Of a stretch of 64,000 nt of DNA, positions 35,196 through 46,661 are shown piece after piece. The notes under the pieces were generated by a model, which saw only the letters and a list, made by a program, of their open reading frames with translations, made no database searches and had not been told where the DNA came from. Both the position numbers and the translations under genes were made by a program. Position 1 is the first letter of the stretch. Every line of letters starts with the position of its first letter. Source of the stretch: Calycina herbarum (taxonomy: Eukaryota; Ascomycota; Leotiomycetes; Helotiales; Pezizellaceae); the NCBI GenBank assembly GCA_001414485.1, contig LLEY01000011.1:124001-188000 (forward strand), written 5' to 3'.

Positions 35196-38100
35196 CTATT
35201 TAATTAAATACTTAATCTTGCCTCTAATAATCTTATAGTTAAGAATCCGTTCGACTTCGTATTTAGCGTTTAGATTAACTAGTTGAATTTTTGTAAATAG
35301 AGCTAGTAGTGCTCCTAATAGTACTGGTTTAAGTAAGGATATATAGAATACTAGGTAGATGTTTATTATCTTTAGTAGCGCTAGTTTATAATTCAAAGGT
35401 CTCTTAACTTATTTGATTTTAAATAGTCTAAGTTTTTTATAATCTAGTTTATTACTTAGTCTTTTTATATCAATGTTTTTTTATACTAAGTAGACCTTAT
35501 CTCCCTCTTTTAGTATTAGCTTCTAACTACGTCGTTTATTATAGTAGTACGCGTTTCTTTTAGTAATAAACTATAAATCCTTTATAAGTTCCTTATATAA
35601 CCTCTTAATTTTCGAGACCTAAATATAAGTAAGCTGATTATCGATAGTCGTAGATAGTAGTTCTTAGTATACTGATAATTCGTATCTAAAGTTAGCGTAG
35701 AATAGCGTAATAAGTGTTGTTTCCGTTACTAAACTGTTATAGGTAAACTGTGCTAAAGGTAGTAGTTCTACCTAGTTGTTTTACTAGTAGTTTATATAAT
35801 AATAAAGGTATGTTTTAACTACTTGATTTATCTATTTATTTCCTCTATTTATTTAAGAGTAAAAAGCTATTAAAAGCTTTCTTTTTATACTTAATCGTTT
35901 TATAAGAGCGATTTAAAATTTAGAAGTAAAGAGTTTATCTCTATTTAAGAGTATTTCTTTAAGTAGTCTATATCTTATAACTACTTCTCTAAGAAATATA
36001 AATACTAGTTCCTTAGCTATACTTAACTCTATATATTATACTAGAATTATATATTTTATACGCCTTTTTATAATAACTAGGATAGAATTATATTTAACTC
36101 CTATTATTAGATCTTTAGATTTTAATAGTTTAATAATAAAATCTATAGATATTGATTTCTAAGCTATTTATAGTATTAGAGTAGTATTTATCTATCTATA
36201 AGGAGTATAGTAGGAAGCCTTGTTCTTAGTATAAGTATTATATTTTGTTATTACTTCTTTAACTATTATAGATAATTGATTAATATAGTAGTATTATCTT
36301 ATTCTTTAGAGAGTTCTTCGAATTCCTTAGTAACTATAAGTAGACGTGGTATAGTATTCCTATATAAATTCCTTCGTATATAAGCTAGGAACCTATAGTT
36401 TCCCTTTTATATACTAGTTATAACCTTTGTATATATTCTAAATTTTATTTATCTAGATATTATTTATTACTACTATTTCGTATATAGTAGGTACTAAGTC
36501 TCTATTCTTAAGAGTTTTTAAGATTATAATCTTTTTATACTCTTTATTTCTCTTATGTCCGGGTTTCTAGCTAAGAGTATTAGCTTAAGTATTTAACGTT
36601 CCTTTTATATATTAAATAATAATATTAAATCCTTCTAATATCTCTAACTATCTAGCTAATTGTCTAGTTATAAGTTCTTTAATTATTATAAATATCTTAA
36701 GATTCTTATAGTTAGATAAAACTATAACTAGGTATTTTACTAACTATAAATAAATTCTCTAGTACTCTAAAGCTAATACTATAGTAAGTAATTCCTTATT
36801 AAAGATGTTATAGTTTTATTATACTAGGTTAAATGTTTTAAAATAATATATAATAAGTATAAGTTTTCTATTATTATTTAGTTATAGGTAAATCGTACCT
36901 ACTAATATATCTAAGGCGTTTGTTTCGATTATACTTAGTTTTTCTATATTAAAGTTATATAAAATAGGTTTTTCTATAAACTATGCTTTAATTCTTTAAA
37001 AAGCATTCTTAGCTTATTTATTTTAAATAAATTTAATAGCTTTCTTAACTAGTACTATTATTAGTTTAGTAATCTTTATATAGTCTTATATAAATAGATA
37101 GTAAAAGTTTATAAATCTAAGGAAGGACTGTATATCTTTTATATTCTCTAGTAATTTCTAGTTTAAGATGTCTTAGATCTTTACTAGATCTATTTCTATT
37201 TTCCTTAAGCTAAATACCTATCCTAGGAAAAGTGTCTAAGTTACTCTAAACTTATATTTTAAGAGTTTTAATCGAGAGTTTACTTTTATAAGTTGTTATA
37301 AAACCTCTCTAACATATCTCTTATATTCTTCTTCTTTTTCTAAGAAGATTAAGATATTATTTAAGTAATAGATTACTATTACTCTTAGAAGATCTCCTAA
37401 AATATTATTATTTTATCTCTAATATATAGCTAGTATATTATAGAGTTTAAATAGTATAACTATATATTTATAAAAGCCTAATAGTAAGGTAAATACTATC
37501 TTCTATTTATCTTTAACTTTTATTTATATAAGTCTATAAGTATTTTATTAATCTAGTTTTATAAATCGTACTACCTTACTTAACTTATTCTACAAGTATT
37601 AGCTAAGTAGTAGTAGATAAGCGTTCTTAACTATAGCGTGATTTACTTCTTAGTAATTAATATATACTCTTCTACCTAGATCGTCTTTCTTTTTAATAAT
37701 AAGTATATTTAAGGTAATTAGTAACTTAGATTTTCTAATATATCCCTTCTTAATACCTTCCTTTATATAACTTTCTATCCTCTATAGGCTTTTCTAGTTA
37801 TATAACTAAAGCTTCTACTTTAAGAAATAATAACCCTCTTTTAATTTAATCTTATAATTCTATAAGCGATGTTCTAACAAGGCTTATAAGTCTTCTAGGT
37901 TTTTAAATAAAGCCTTAAATTCTCTATTCTATATAGATATTTCGTTATCAGCTGTTCTACTAACCTATAAAAGACCCTAGACTAGGTGTTCTAGCGTCTT
38001 AGAAGAGGTAGCACTAACCTCGTTCTAGCCTTATAGTTATAATTATAAACCTATATAATTATATTAACTAAAGGTTATTTTCTAAGCCTTCTAGTTAATA

Positions 38101-39600
38101 TCTAGATTATATTTTTAAATCTATAATATACTAAGTATCGCTTTCTTATTCTCTATTTTAATAATATTAAATTATATATCTAAGTAGTGTTCTTTAATAG
38201 TAATACTTATTAGAATAGTTTACTAATTAATAATTCTATCCTAGTATATAACGTCTATTCTATTAACCACTCCTAAGTAGTATAGCCTTATACCTTTAAT
38301 TAAGACGTTTAGCTTCTTCTAAGCTACTAGAGAATGGAAATTACCTATTACTCTAGAATTAATTAAGACTCGGAGTTCCTTTCCTCTTATCTTTGCTGTT
38401 ACTATAAGTTGATTTTCTCTAGATATAGTGTTTAACTCTCTTATAGTAGTGCTATTTTCTAGTTTAATATAATAAACCTTAAATCTTCTATTTCTATTAT
38501 CTCCTCTTTAAGAACTTAGGAAGAATATTACTTTTTTATTATTAGAAAAAGCTACTTTATATACTAGACTATCTTCTACAATTCTCTTAAGTTCTAGAAG
38601 TATTCCTATAAAACGTTTTTTCATAGACTAGTCTAATAATACTTATAGTTTATACTAGACCTATTTAATAGTTACTCTATATAAGGTTTCAGTAGTCTAC
38701 TACTTATCTTTTACTAGTTAGTAGAATTCCTAGATTAGATTAGCTTAAGAGTCTACTTTAATAACTCTAAACATTTACTAGTCCTCTAATCCTTTAAATA
38801 CTATTATAATTCCCTTTTTAACTCTTAATATCTAATATTTCTTATTAATTTCTAACTTATAGTCTTAACTAGAGAGGTAGGTAGTTATATCTAACTTTAG
38901 ACATCCGTCGTATTTATCAAATCCCTCTAGGTAATACTACTGCTATTTAGTAGTATTATCCTTTAAATCAGTAACCTTCTATAGATCTCCCTCTTCTAGG
39001 TAGTTATTCAGTATTATCTGTTCTAGTCCTAGCTCCTTAAACTTAATAGTTTCCCTCCTAGTAATAGAGCTAACTATAGTTACTTAATCTATATTATTCC
39101 TTACTATCTTATAGGTAGTTAAAATAGTAGAGTTAACTCCTTAAGTAGAATATAGACTCTAGAAATTAGGTTTCTAGTTTTCTATATATACCTATCTATT
39201 CCCTCTCTTAAAGGTTCTAATAAATGCCTATATCTTGCCTTATTTTAGCTTAAGCATTTATAGATCTATCTCTAATAAGTCGGATATCGATTCTAATAAC
39301 TCTAATAAACTTATTAATAGTAGTAATTTATATTCTACTTAAAGAGGCAATTCGTAATCTATTTCTAACCATGTATTATAATATTCTTTAAGTAATAGAT
39401 CTCTATTATTATTAGTATCTTATATCTTACTAACTTATAACTCAATTCCTTCGTTTAACTATAAGTATATAGTACCTACTGTTATATCCGTAGCGTCTGT
39501 TTTAATTTACGTATTATATCCTCAGGCCTTAAGTTCTTTATCTATAAGTTTAATATAATCAGTTAAAGCTACCTACTATTAAACAGTAGTATTAATTTGT
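35196..39600 (-). pseudogene. pol: pol of chromovirus D (PR-RT-RH-IN-chromodomain)
   Basis: The C-terminal 66 codons (35396-35196) are still open and read LNAKYEVERILNYKIIRGK then KYLIK, a chromodomain core. The integrase lies at about 35500-36450, RNase H at about 36550-37000 and RT at about 37050-37900. The RT motif near 37355-37375 reads YLNN in place of YLDD. Protease/linker sequence runs to about 39300. Stops elsewhere are numerous. The chromodomain marks it as a chromovirus of the MAGGY/Cft1 type. Confidence 0.82.
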
Positions 39601-40499
39601 TTCTTTCTCTTAGGATCTTTCTTCTTACTACACTTATTTACTCTATAGCTAGGAAGACCACAGTTATAATACAAGTTCTACTCGTATTAACGATTTCGTT
39701 CCTTCTAGAATAGTCCTCTACTCTAGGAGTTTTCTTTCTTAGATTCCTTTCCTAAAACCTATGATTTCTAAGTAGCGTCGATTTCTATAAGATCTCTATA
39801 ATCTTTTCATCTACTCTTTCTATATCGATGACTATAACTTCCTTTCTTCTCTAGATTTCTTTTATAGATATAGTTATCGATCTTAATTATATTATCTGTT
39901 AATTTATTTAGTATATCTAGAAAATCCTCTTAGGTAAGTTTATCCTTAACATTGTTCTTAAGCCTATAATAGAATTGTTTATATAACACTTCGTTATTCT
40001 ATCCTATTTATATAAAGTACTATTAAAATTATAAAGTATACCTAGCGGCTAAACCCTTTTACTTAAGTATATACAAAGCTTTAACTGCTTTTTTCTTTAT
40101 ATTAACATCCTTAAAAGCCTAGTTAATTCTATTCCTAAACCCTTAAACATTTCTAAACAAATCTCTTATCTTCTTAGATATTTAAAGAGAGACTTTTCTT
40201 TTAGTTATCTTATTTACCTAGTAGTTCTCTAAGTATAGTTCTAACCAGTTATAAGCTACCTCTTTAAGACAGGTAGACAACTATATAACCTAGTTAGTTT
40301 TATTTCTAAACTAAGTATAATAAAAGTTTAAGTAAAGAGAGGCTTTTATTAAGAACTTAGTTAGTTTCTTAGACAAGCTATTAAACAGCTTCGGAATCGG
40401 AAGCTTTACTTCCTTATAGAGAGTAGTAACTAGTATAGCTAGAGAGGCCGCAGCTGGCTTAGACAGGGTGGTTTTTAGAGTAGAAGAGGTTGCTAACAT
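39400..40499 (-). pseudogene. gag: gag of chromovirus D
   Basis: It starts at ATG 40499 (MLATSSTLKTTLSKPAAAS), with 62 codons open before the first TAG. The nucleocapsid knuckle near 39690-39645 reads YYNCGLPSYRVNKC, with one Cys changed to Tyr and Gly-His to Ser-Tyr. The same gag subtype occurs in C and W. Confidence 0.82.
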
Positions 40500-40533
40500 A
40501 GTAGCGATCTTACTTCTAAGCAGGTGCTTAAAG

Positions 40534-40995
40534 TATAACGAAACTTAAATAAACTAAACAAAGATAACTAAGTCTTAAAGGTTAGTATATAATAAGAAGT
40601 ATAGATACGCTAGGTTGTTTACTTAGAAGTAAACTCGTTACTTATATTAAAGATGTCAAATAAGATAATAAGATTAATAACTAAAGTTAAGTATAAAGCT
40701 TCTATCTAATAGCAGACGTGCTAGTCTTATATAGAACCTTCGTTTATATTTTAGAGTCCTTCTTAGCAGGAGTCTCGAAGATAGAGTCCGACTCTATTTC
40801 CAGGGCTTCTTAAAACTAGACTCTATTACCTGACCGCTCCAGCCGAGTCACGTGATATAACTGTAATAAGATCCTTAGGATTATATATTCTATTATACCT
40901 AATCCTTTTCTCCTTTCAGGGTTATAATAGTGCTCGTCCTATTAGAGCGTCGCCTGGACTTCATTTCGTCACGTGCCGGCACGTGATTCGTGACA
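40534..40995 (-). repeat. 5' LTR of chromovirus D (U3 type 2)
   Basis: 462 bp. Near its outer end it keeps a perfect 16-bp palindrome CACGTGCCGGCACGTG (40970-40985), two E-box-like CACGTG sites. It is followed by ACTAA (40996-41000). Confidence 0.94.
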
Positions 40996-41000
40996 ACTAA

Positions 41001-41155
41001 GTCTCTATTCTTAAGAGTTTTTAAGATCGTAATCTTCTTATACTCTTTATTTCCTTCGTATCTAGGTTTCTAGTTAAGAGTATTAGCTCGAGTATTTAAC
41101 GTTCCTTTTATATAGTAAATAATAATATTAAATCCTTCTAATATCTCTAACTATC
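41001..41155 (-). pseudogene. pol: Chromovirus C, short pol segment between D and E
   Basis: 155 bp of element C, equivalent to 36499-36653 of D. It ends in CTATC (41151-41155), where element E inserted, and continues at 46662. Confidence 0.88.
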
Positions 41156-41396
41156 TGTTAAGGGTTACACCCGTGGAATAAGTCTCGGAGTACTCCAGCG
41201 ACGCATTCACGTGACCTCGCTTGGCAACGCATGGACGTAATAGAACCTTCGAGAGTACCCTTAGCAGAACTCTCTAGAAAAAGCTAACTAAGTATATAAG
41301 TTAGCAAGAACTCTGGCTTAGAAAGGATAATCGAATCTTCTTATATATAGACACCTCTGTAGTTTAATTTATTAGCATTTGCTATAAGTCCTAACA
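41156..41396 (+). repeat. 5' LTR of chromovirus E
   Basis: 241 bp with a TATA-type promoter motif TATATAAG (41293-41300). By eye it differs from the 3' LTR at 19 positions, all transitions, and has no indel. Confidence 0.96.
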
Positions 41397-41414
41397 TTAG
41401 ATTCGATTCTCCTT

Positions 41415-41617
41415 AATACTAGAACATATCGGGCTATTTTAGTAGTACTAGAACATATCGGGCTATTTTGGCAATACTGGAACATATCGAGCCTTTACAG
41501 TAATACTAGAACTTAAGAGCCTTTATAGTAATACTGGAACATATTAGGCCATTTTAGCAATACTGGAACATAGCGGGCCTTTACGGTAACACTAGAACTT
41601 ATAGGCTATTTCACAGC
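41415..41617 (+). repeat. Seven tandem 29-bp repeats in the leader of chromovirus E
   Basis: Units of the form AATACTGGAACATATCGGGC plus a T-rich end are repeated about seven times in 203 bp between the 5' LTR and gag. Units differ mostly by transitions. It is a non-coding leader position where packaging or dimerisation signals are known in other retroelements; the role here is inference. Confidence 0.88.
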
Positions 41618-41793
41618 ATTTACGGAACTTACGGATAATAGGAGAACTATAAGAAGGCGGTATACCGAATCAGCTACCCGCCTAGTTCTTATAGTATGTT
41701 TAAGAGTAGCAGAATCAGTTAATATCTGCCTAAGAGGACGATCGTCTACGGATTACGAACGAGTAAAAGAAGGATAAGGAAGCTCGCTTACAG

Positions 41794-42760
41794 ATGGTCC
41801 GCAACGATAATAAACCTAGGAAATCTCTTCCTCCGCTACTAGAATTCTACGGAGACTCGGATAAGCTAGAAGCTTGGTTATAACAAGCACGAGCTAAAAT
41901 CGAAGTCGACTACTACGGATATACTAAATACGTTAAGTTTTAGGTACTTAACGGATCCCTACGGGGTAAGGCGCTCTGTAGAATAGAAGCATAGGTACGG
42001 GAATAGAGCAAGCCAGAGCTAGCTAATAGTAGTGATTTCTTAGATCAAGTAGAGTTTGTGTTTAGAGACCCGTAAGCTAAGGAAAGAGCGTAACGAAAGC
42101 TAGAATCCTTCTACCAGGGCTTAAGACTATTCCTAGAGGTCTTTATAGAATAGCAAGCCCTGCTTATAGAGTCTAGAGGAGGATCTTAGCCGGACAACGT
42201 AAAGAAGGTGTCTCTTAACCGAATCCTTAGCGACGAGTTAGTTAAGACGATGATTACAGTTCCTTCTTAACCTAACTTCGAGTCTTACTACTCTATTATT
42301 AAAGAAACGGACGACTGCTTAAGGGCTTATAAAGCTCGAACATTAAGATCCAGGGCCTAGACTCTCCTAGAAACACCACGGACCTCTTAGAAACGCTCGA
42401 CGGATACTACATAGTAGGTAACAAGCGGTAATATCGCTAATAGACCGAAAGTCACCTGTAAGGCATCTATAGAGGGTATAGATTAGGAACCGGCACCTGC
42501 TAAAGTCTTAATAACTAGTACTAAGCGTGCTAAATAGGTGTCCTAGGAAGAACAAAGCAACCGTGCTCGTACTGGTCGCTGTCTTTGCTACGGAGCTACT
42601 GGTTATTTTGTTTAAGAATGTCTATACAGACTACTAAGGCGACCTGTAACAGCGGATTCGGTCCGTAAACAGAAGGCAGAGGTTAAGGAAGTAGCGCTAG
42701 AATTAGAAGAAGAAGACGGTGATGTCTCCTCGGATTCGGAAAACTAGTAGCTCCTATTAG
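41794..42760 (+). pseudogene. gag: gag of chromovirus E
   Basis: The frame starts at ATG 41794 (MVRNDNKPRKSLPPLLEFYG). It has a capsid region (DSDKLEAWL, RAKIEVDYYGYTKYVKF) and a zinc knuckle near 42580-42625 reading CLCYGATGYFVxEC, in which the His of CxxCxxxxHxxxxC is now Tyr (CAT to TAT). The frame is phase 1 and pol is phase 0, so a -1 shift would join them. TAA/TAG stops occur throughout. Confidence 0.85.
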
Positions 42761-45700
42761 AAAGCGTAGGCAGGGGCGACGAAGGGAGTTATTAGCAATA
42801 GACACTTAGAGACATTTTAAGCAGGAATATATAGACGAAAAACCTCTTCTTATATCGGCTTTAGTAAATGGGGTAGCTACTTTACAAGCCTTAGTAGATT
42901 TAGAGTATTTAGTCTATAGAATTGTTTTAGACTGTTTTATCCGTCGTTATCAGCTCTCTTACGTACAAATCACACTAAGGCATTTACAGTCAGTAGAAGG
43001 AGTATTAGAGGATGCTATATCCTAAGTAGTATCTTTTAATATAGACATTAGAGGCTACTAGCAGAAACGGGTTTATGCTTACGTAGTCTCTAAGATCGAG
43101 GGCTATAAAATGATTCTAGGAAAATCTTAGTTAAGGAGAGAGCGAGCCTTACTTAACACTACTAAGGGATACTTACTCTTCTAAGACTCTAGGTTAGAAG
43201 TTTATAACGAGCTAGAAAAGTCTTACTCCTATAAGCAAGTAAGCGCAGCTATCTTCTACTTTCTTATAGATCGTAAACGTAAGCTACAAGTTTTCTTAGC
43301 TAGCCTCGTAGACATTAGTAAAGCGTTAGTAGAGAAGAAGTATATAAACCCGCGGACAAAGCTGCCTAGCTAGATCGGTCTAGAATTCTACCTAGCTTTC
43401 GATAGAAAAGAAGCAAACAAGTTACTAGTATACCGACAAGGAATTAATCATAGTATTAAGCTTTTACAGACGGACAGCGGATCTAAGGAGACAGTCCTAT
43501 AGGGGCCACTCTATAATATGTTATAGAACGAGCTGTTAATACTCTGTAAAACCCTAACAGAGCTACTAGACAAGGAATTTATTTAAGTAAGCAACTCTCT
43601 AGCAGCTACGCTAGTACTCTTTATACAGAAGCTAGGAGGGGGCCTACGGTTCTATTATAACTACTAGGCACTAAATAAGTTAACCTATAAGGACTGCTAT
43701 CTATTACCCTTAATCTAAGAAACACTTAACTAGATCGGAAAAGCAAAGTAGTTTATAAAAATAGATATTATTACTATATTTTATAAGATACGAATTAAGG
43801 AGGGAGACAAGTAGAAAACAGCTTTCTAGACACGCTTTAGGCTTTTTAAATAGCTTATTACCCCTTTTAGGCTTATAAATACTCCTAGCACTTTCTAGCA
43901 GTATATTAATCATACGCTTTAAGAGTTCTTAGACGACTTTGTCTTAGTATATATCAACGATGTCTTAGTCTTTATAGACAGCACCCGTAACCAGCACCGT
44001 AAGCATGTCTATAAAGTAATACAAAGGCTTTAAGATACTAGGCTACAGCTTAATATTAACAAGTACGAATTTAAAGTATAGTCTACAAAGTATCTTAGGT
44101 TTATTATAGAAGTAGAGAAAGGTTTATAAATAGACCTAGCTAAAATACAGGCTATTATAGATTAGAAAGCACTAACAAAGACAAAAGGCGTCCTTAGCTT
44201 CCTAGGATTTGCGAATTTCTATCAACGGTTTATTAAAGACTTTTTACAGATTATAGCTCCTTTCTATAGACTTGTTAAAAAGGATATATCCTTCTAATAG
44301 ACAGACGAAGCGAATAGAGCCTTCGAACAGTTAAAGCAGGCCTTTACAGAGGCCCTAGTACTAGCTTAGTTTAACCTAGATTATAAGACAGTCCTAGAGA
44401 CAGACTCCTCCGGATATTACTTAAGAGACGTGCTCTCTCAAGTAAAGAATAGCGTCTTACGGCCTGTAGCCTTCTTCTCAAAGAAACACACACCTACTGA
44501 ATATAATTACCTAATATATAATAAGGAGTGGTTAGCTATTATTCGTTGCCTTAAGGAATAGAAAGCGGAGTTAAAAAGTGTTAGGTAGTTTACAGTACTT
44601 ACAGATCATAAGAATCTTAAGTACTTTACAACAGTCCGTAAACTATCTAAAAGACAAATGCGGTAGTAGTTAATACTTAGTAAGTTTAACCTAATTATCT
44701 AATACCGCCTAGGCAAAGAGGGAGGACTACTAGATATACTAATAAGGAGGGACCAGGACCTCCCAGAGGAGGGAGATAAACGCCTTAATTATAAGATAGT
44801 ATAACTAATTCCAGACAGAATAATTCAAGGAAATACTATACAGCTAGCACTAGTGTCAGTAAACGGGAGGAATCAAGTAAGCGACGTAGCGACGTAGTAA
44901 GCGTTTATAGACTAACTATAGAACCTCTAAGAAGAGGGAAAGGTATAGAACAAGGACTTTAGGCGTCTTATAAACACTGTCTACTAAGGAGATAGGGTGT
45001 TTCTAGTAGACCTCGCTTCTCTAGTCAAAGTCTCTATCTCTAACTGCTTAGTTAATAAGAACAGTGATTTACGGTTTAGGGGCAGACTATGGGTCCCCGA
45101 CTATAAGCCGCTATAGACTACAATTATATAGGAACTCTATAATTCTATACTTACGGACTATCCTAGTAAGAACGGGACAATTATAATAGTCTTAAGAGAG
45201 TTCTTCTAGCTAAACCTACAGACTATAGTTAAGCAGTTTGTCTATAACTATAGAGTTTATAGACGTACTAAGGTCTAGAGGGATCGTAAACAAGGCCTGC
45301 TTCGTCTATTACCAATTCCTAAGCAGCAATAGTAGGAGATCTCTGTCGACTTTATTAGACTACTACCTATAAGTAAAGGCTCTGATATAATAGCAGTGTT
45401 CACGGACCGTTTAGGTAAAGGGGTACTCCTTATAGCCTATAACTCGACTATATCATCAGAGGAATTTGCTTGCTTATTTATTACTATATACTATAGCTTA
45501 TATAGACTACTAAGAGCAATAGTATCTAATAGGGGCTTGTAATTTATTAGACAAGTATAGAAGACGCTTTATAACTTCTTACGGATTAAACGACAGATCT
45601 CTATAGCCTTCTATCTACAAACTGACGGGTTAACAGAACGGGCAAATGCTAAAGTTGAGACGCTTCTATAGCAGTGGATTAATATAGCTTAAGACGACTA

Positions 45701-46415
45701 GGCCGACTAGCTACTAGTAGTATAGCTAGCTTTTAACAGACGGGATTTAATATCAACGGGTATAAGCCCCTTCTAACTCAGCCATAGCTATCTGTTATAG
45801 ACTATCGACCTCTTAATAGACGTAGTAGTACCTATAAACACAAAAACACTAATTCAAAAGAGCGAAGCAATAGTAGTAAAGATTAAGGCTATTATAGAAT
45901 AGGTATAATCATTAATAGTAAGAGTATAATAAGACTAGGAGACTTAAGCAAATCGTTTACGGAATACCGCTCCTACGTATAAGGTTAGAGATAAGGTTTA
46001 CTTAAGCTTATAGAATATACGGACAGACAGGGCTAGTAAGAAACTAGACGCTCGATCCGCTAAGTTTACAGTTATCGAGGTTATTAGCCCGTCTATATAT
46101 AGGCTAGACACCCTGCCTAGTATCTATAATATCTTTAATATAGACTTATTAAGGCTAGCAGCTATAGACCCGCTACCTAGTTAAATTATAAACGATGATC
46201 AACCATCTATAATATTAGTAGACGATACTATAGAATAGTAAGTTAAAAGAATACTAGGTTAACAGCAAAAGAAGCTCTTAGGGAAAGGCTCTCGTACTCG
46301 ACTCAAGTATAAGGTTAAATAGACAAGATATACAAACCCAACATAGGAACCTGCTACTAAGTTAGAGGACATAGTAGCCCTAGACACCTACCTTCAAGAG
46401 TAGGAAGGGGGGTAA
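42760..46415 (+). pseudogene. pol: pol of chromovirus E (PR-RT-RH-IN-chromodomain)
   Basis: In one phase, the protease site reads ALVDLEYLV (about 42890; DSG mutated). The RT motif YINDVLVFI (43950-43976) has YIDD changed to YIND. RNase H is at about 44370-44700 (LETDSSGYYL). The integrase has the first Asp in SVDFIRLLP (about 45340), the second Asp mutated in SNRGLQF (about 45528), and TDGLTERANAKVE (about 45620). The C-terminal chromodomain reads LKYKVK, TRYTNPT, EPATKLED (about 46300-46370). The stop TAA 46413-46415 abuts the 3' LTR, so the purine tract is coding. Catalytic residues are lost by G-to-A changes; the element is inactive. Confidence 0.9.
46402..46412 (+). other. Polypurine tract of chromovirus E
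   Basis: AGGAAGGGGGG lies three bases upstream of the 3' LTR. It is the expected primer site for plus-strand DNA synthesis and is read through by the last pol codons (Glu-Gly-Gly). Confidence 0.85.
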
Positions 46416-46656
46416 TGTCAAGGGTTACACCTGTAGAATAAGTCTCGGAGTACTCCAGCGACGCATTCACGTAACCTCGCTTAGCAACGCATAGACGTAA
46501 CAGAACCTTCGAGAGTACCCTTAGCAGAACCCTCTAGAAAAAGCTAACTGAGTATATAAGTTGGTAAGGACTCTAGCTTAGAAAGGACAATCGAATCTTC
46601 TTATATATAGACACCTCTGTAGTTTAATTCATCAGTATTTACTACAAGTCCTAACA
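46416..46656 (+). repeat. 3' LTR of chromovirus E
   Basis: 241 bp, partner of 41156-41396, followed by CTATC (46657-46661). Confidence 0.96.
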
Positions 46657-46661
46657 CTATC

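Larger units (their letters stand above)
34135..40995 (-). mobile_element. Chromovirus D (Ty3/gypsy), full length 6861 bp, inserted in C
   Basis: LTRs of exactly 462 bp lie at 34135-34596 (3') and 40534-40995 (5'), with ACTAA on both sides (34130-34134 and 40996-41000). After 41000 the sequence GTCTCTATTCTTAAGAG resumes element C just as in the uninterrupted copies near 36499 and 63488. In minus order it carries gag, PR, RT, RH, IN and a chromodomain. It retains more GC than C, so it is probably a younger insertion. Confidence 0.95.
41156..46656 (+). mobile_element. Chromovirus E, distinct family, full length 5501 bp, inserted in C
   Basis: LTRs of exactly 241 bp lie at 41156-41396 and 46416-46656, flanked by CTATC (41151-41155 and 46657-46661). 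Each LTR begins TGTYAAGGG and ends CCTAACA. Internal order is a 29-bp tandem repeat leader, gag with a zinc knuckle, pol with PR, RT, RNase H, integrase and a C-terminal chromodomain, and a purine tract (AGGAAGGGGGG) at 46402-46412. It is unrelated in sequence to A-D. Its reading frames are the best preserved of the LTR elements here, broken chiefly by TAG/TAA at Gln/Trp. Confidence 0.96.

Noticed and set aside
41415..41617. Regular short repeats that could suggest a CRISPR-like array.
   Set aside because: Units are contiguous, without unique spacers, and lie in the leader of a eukaryotic retrotransposon.
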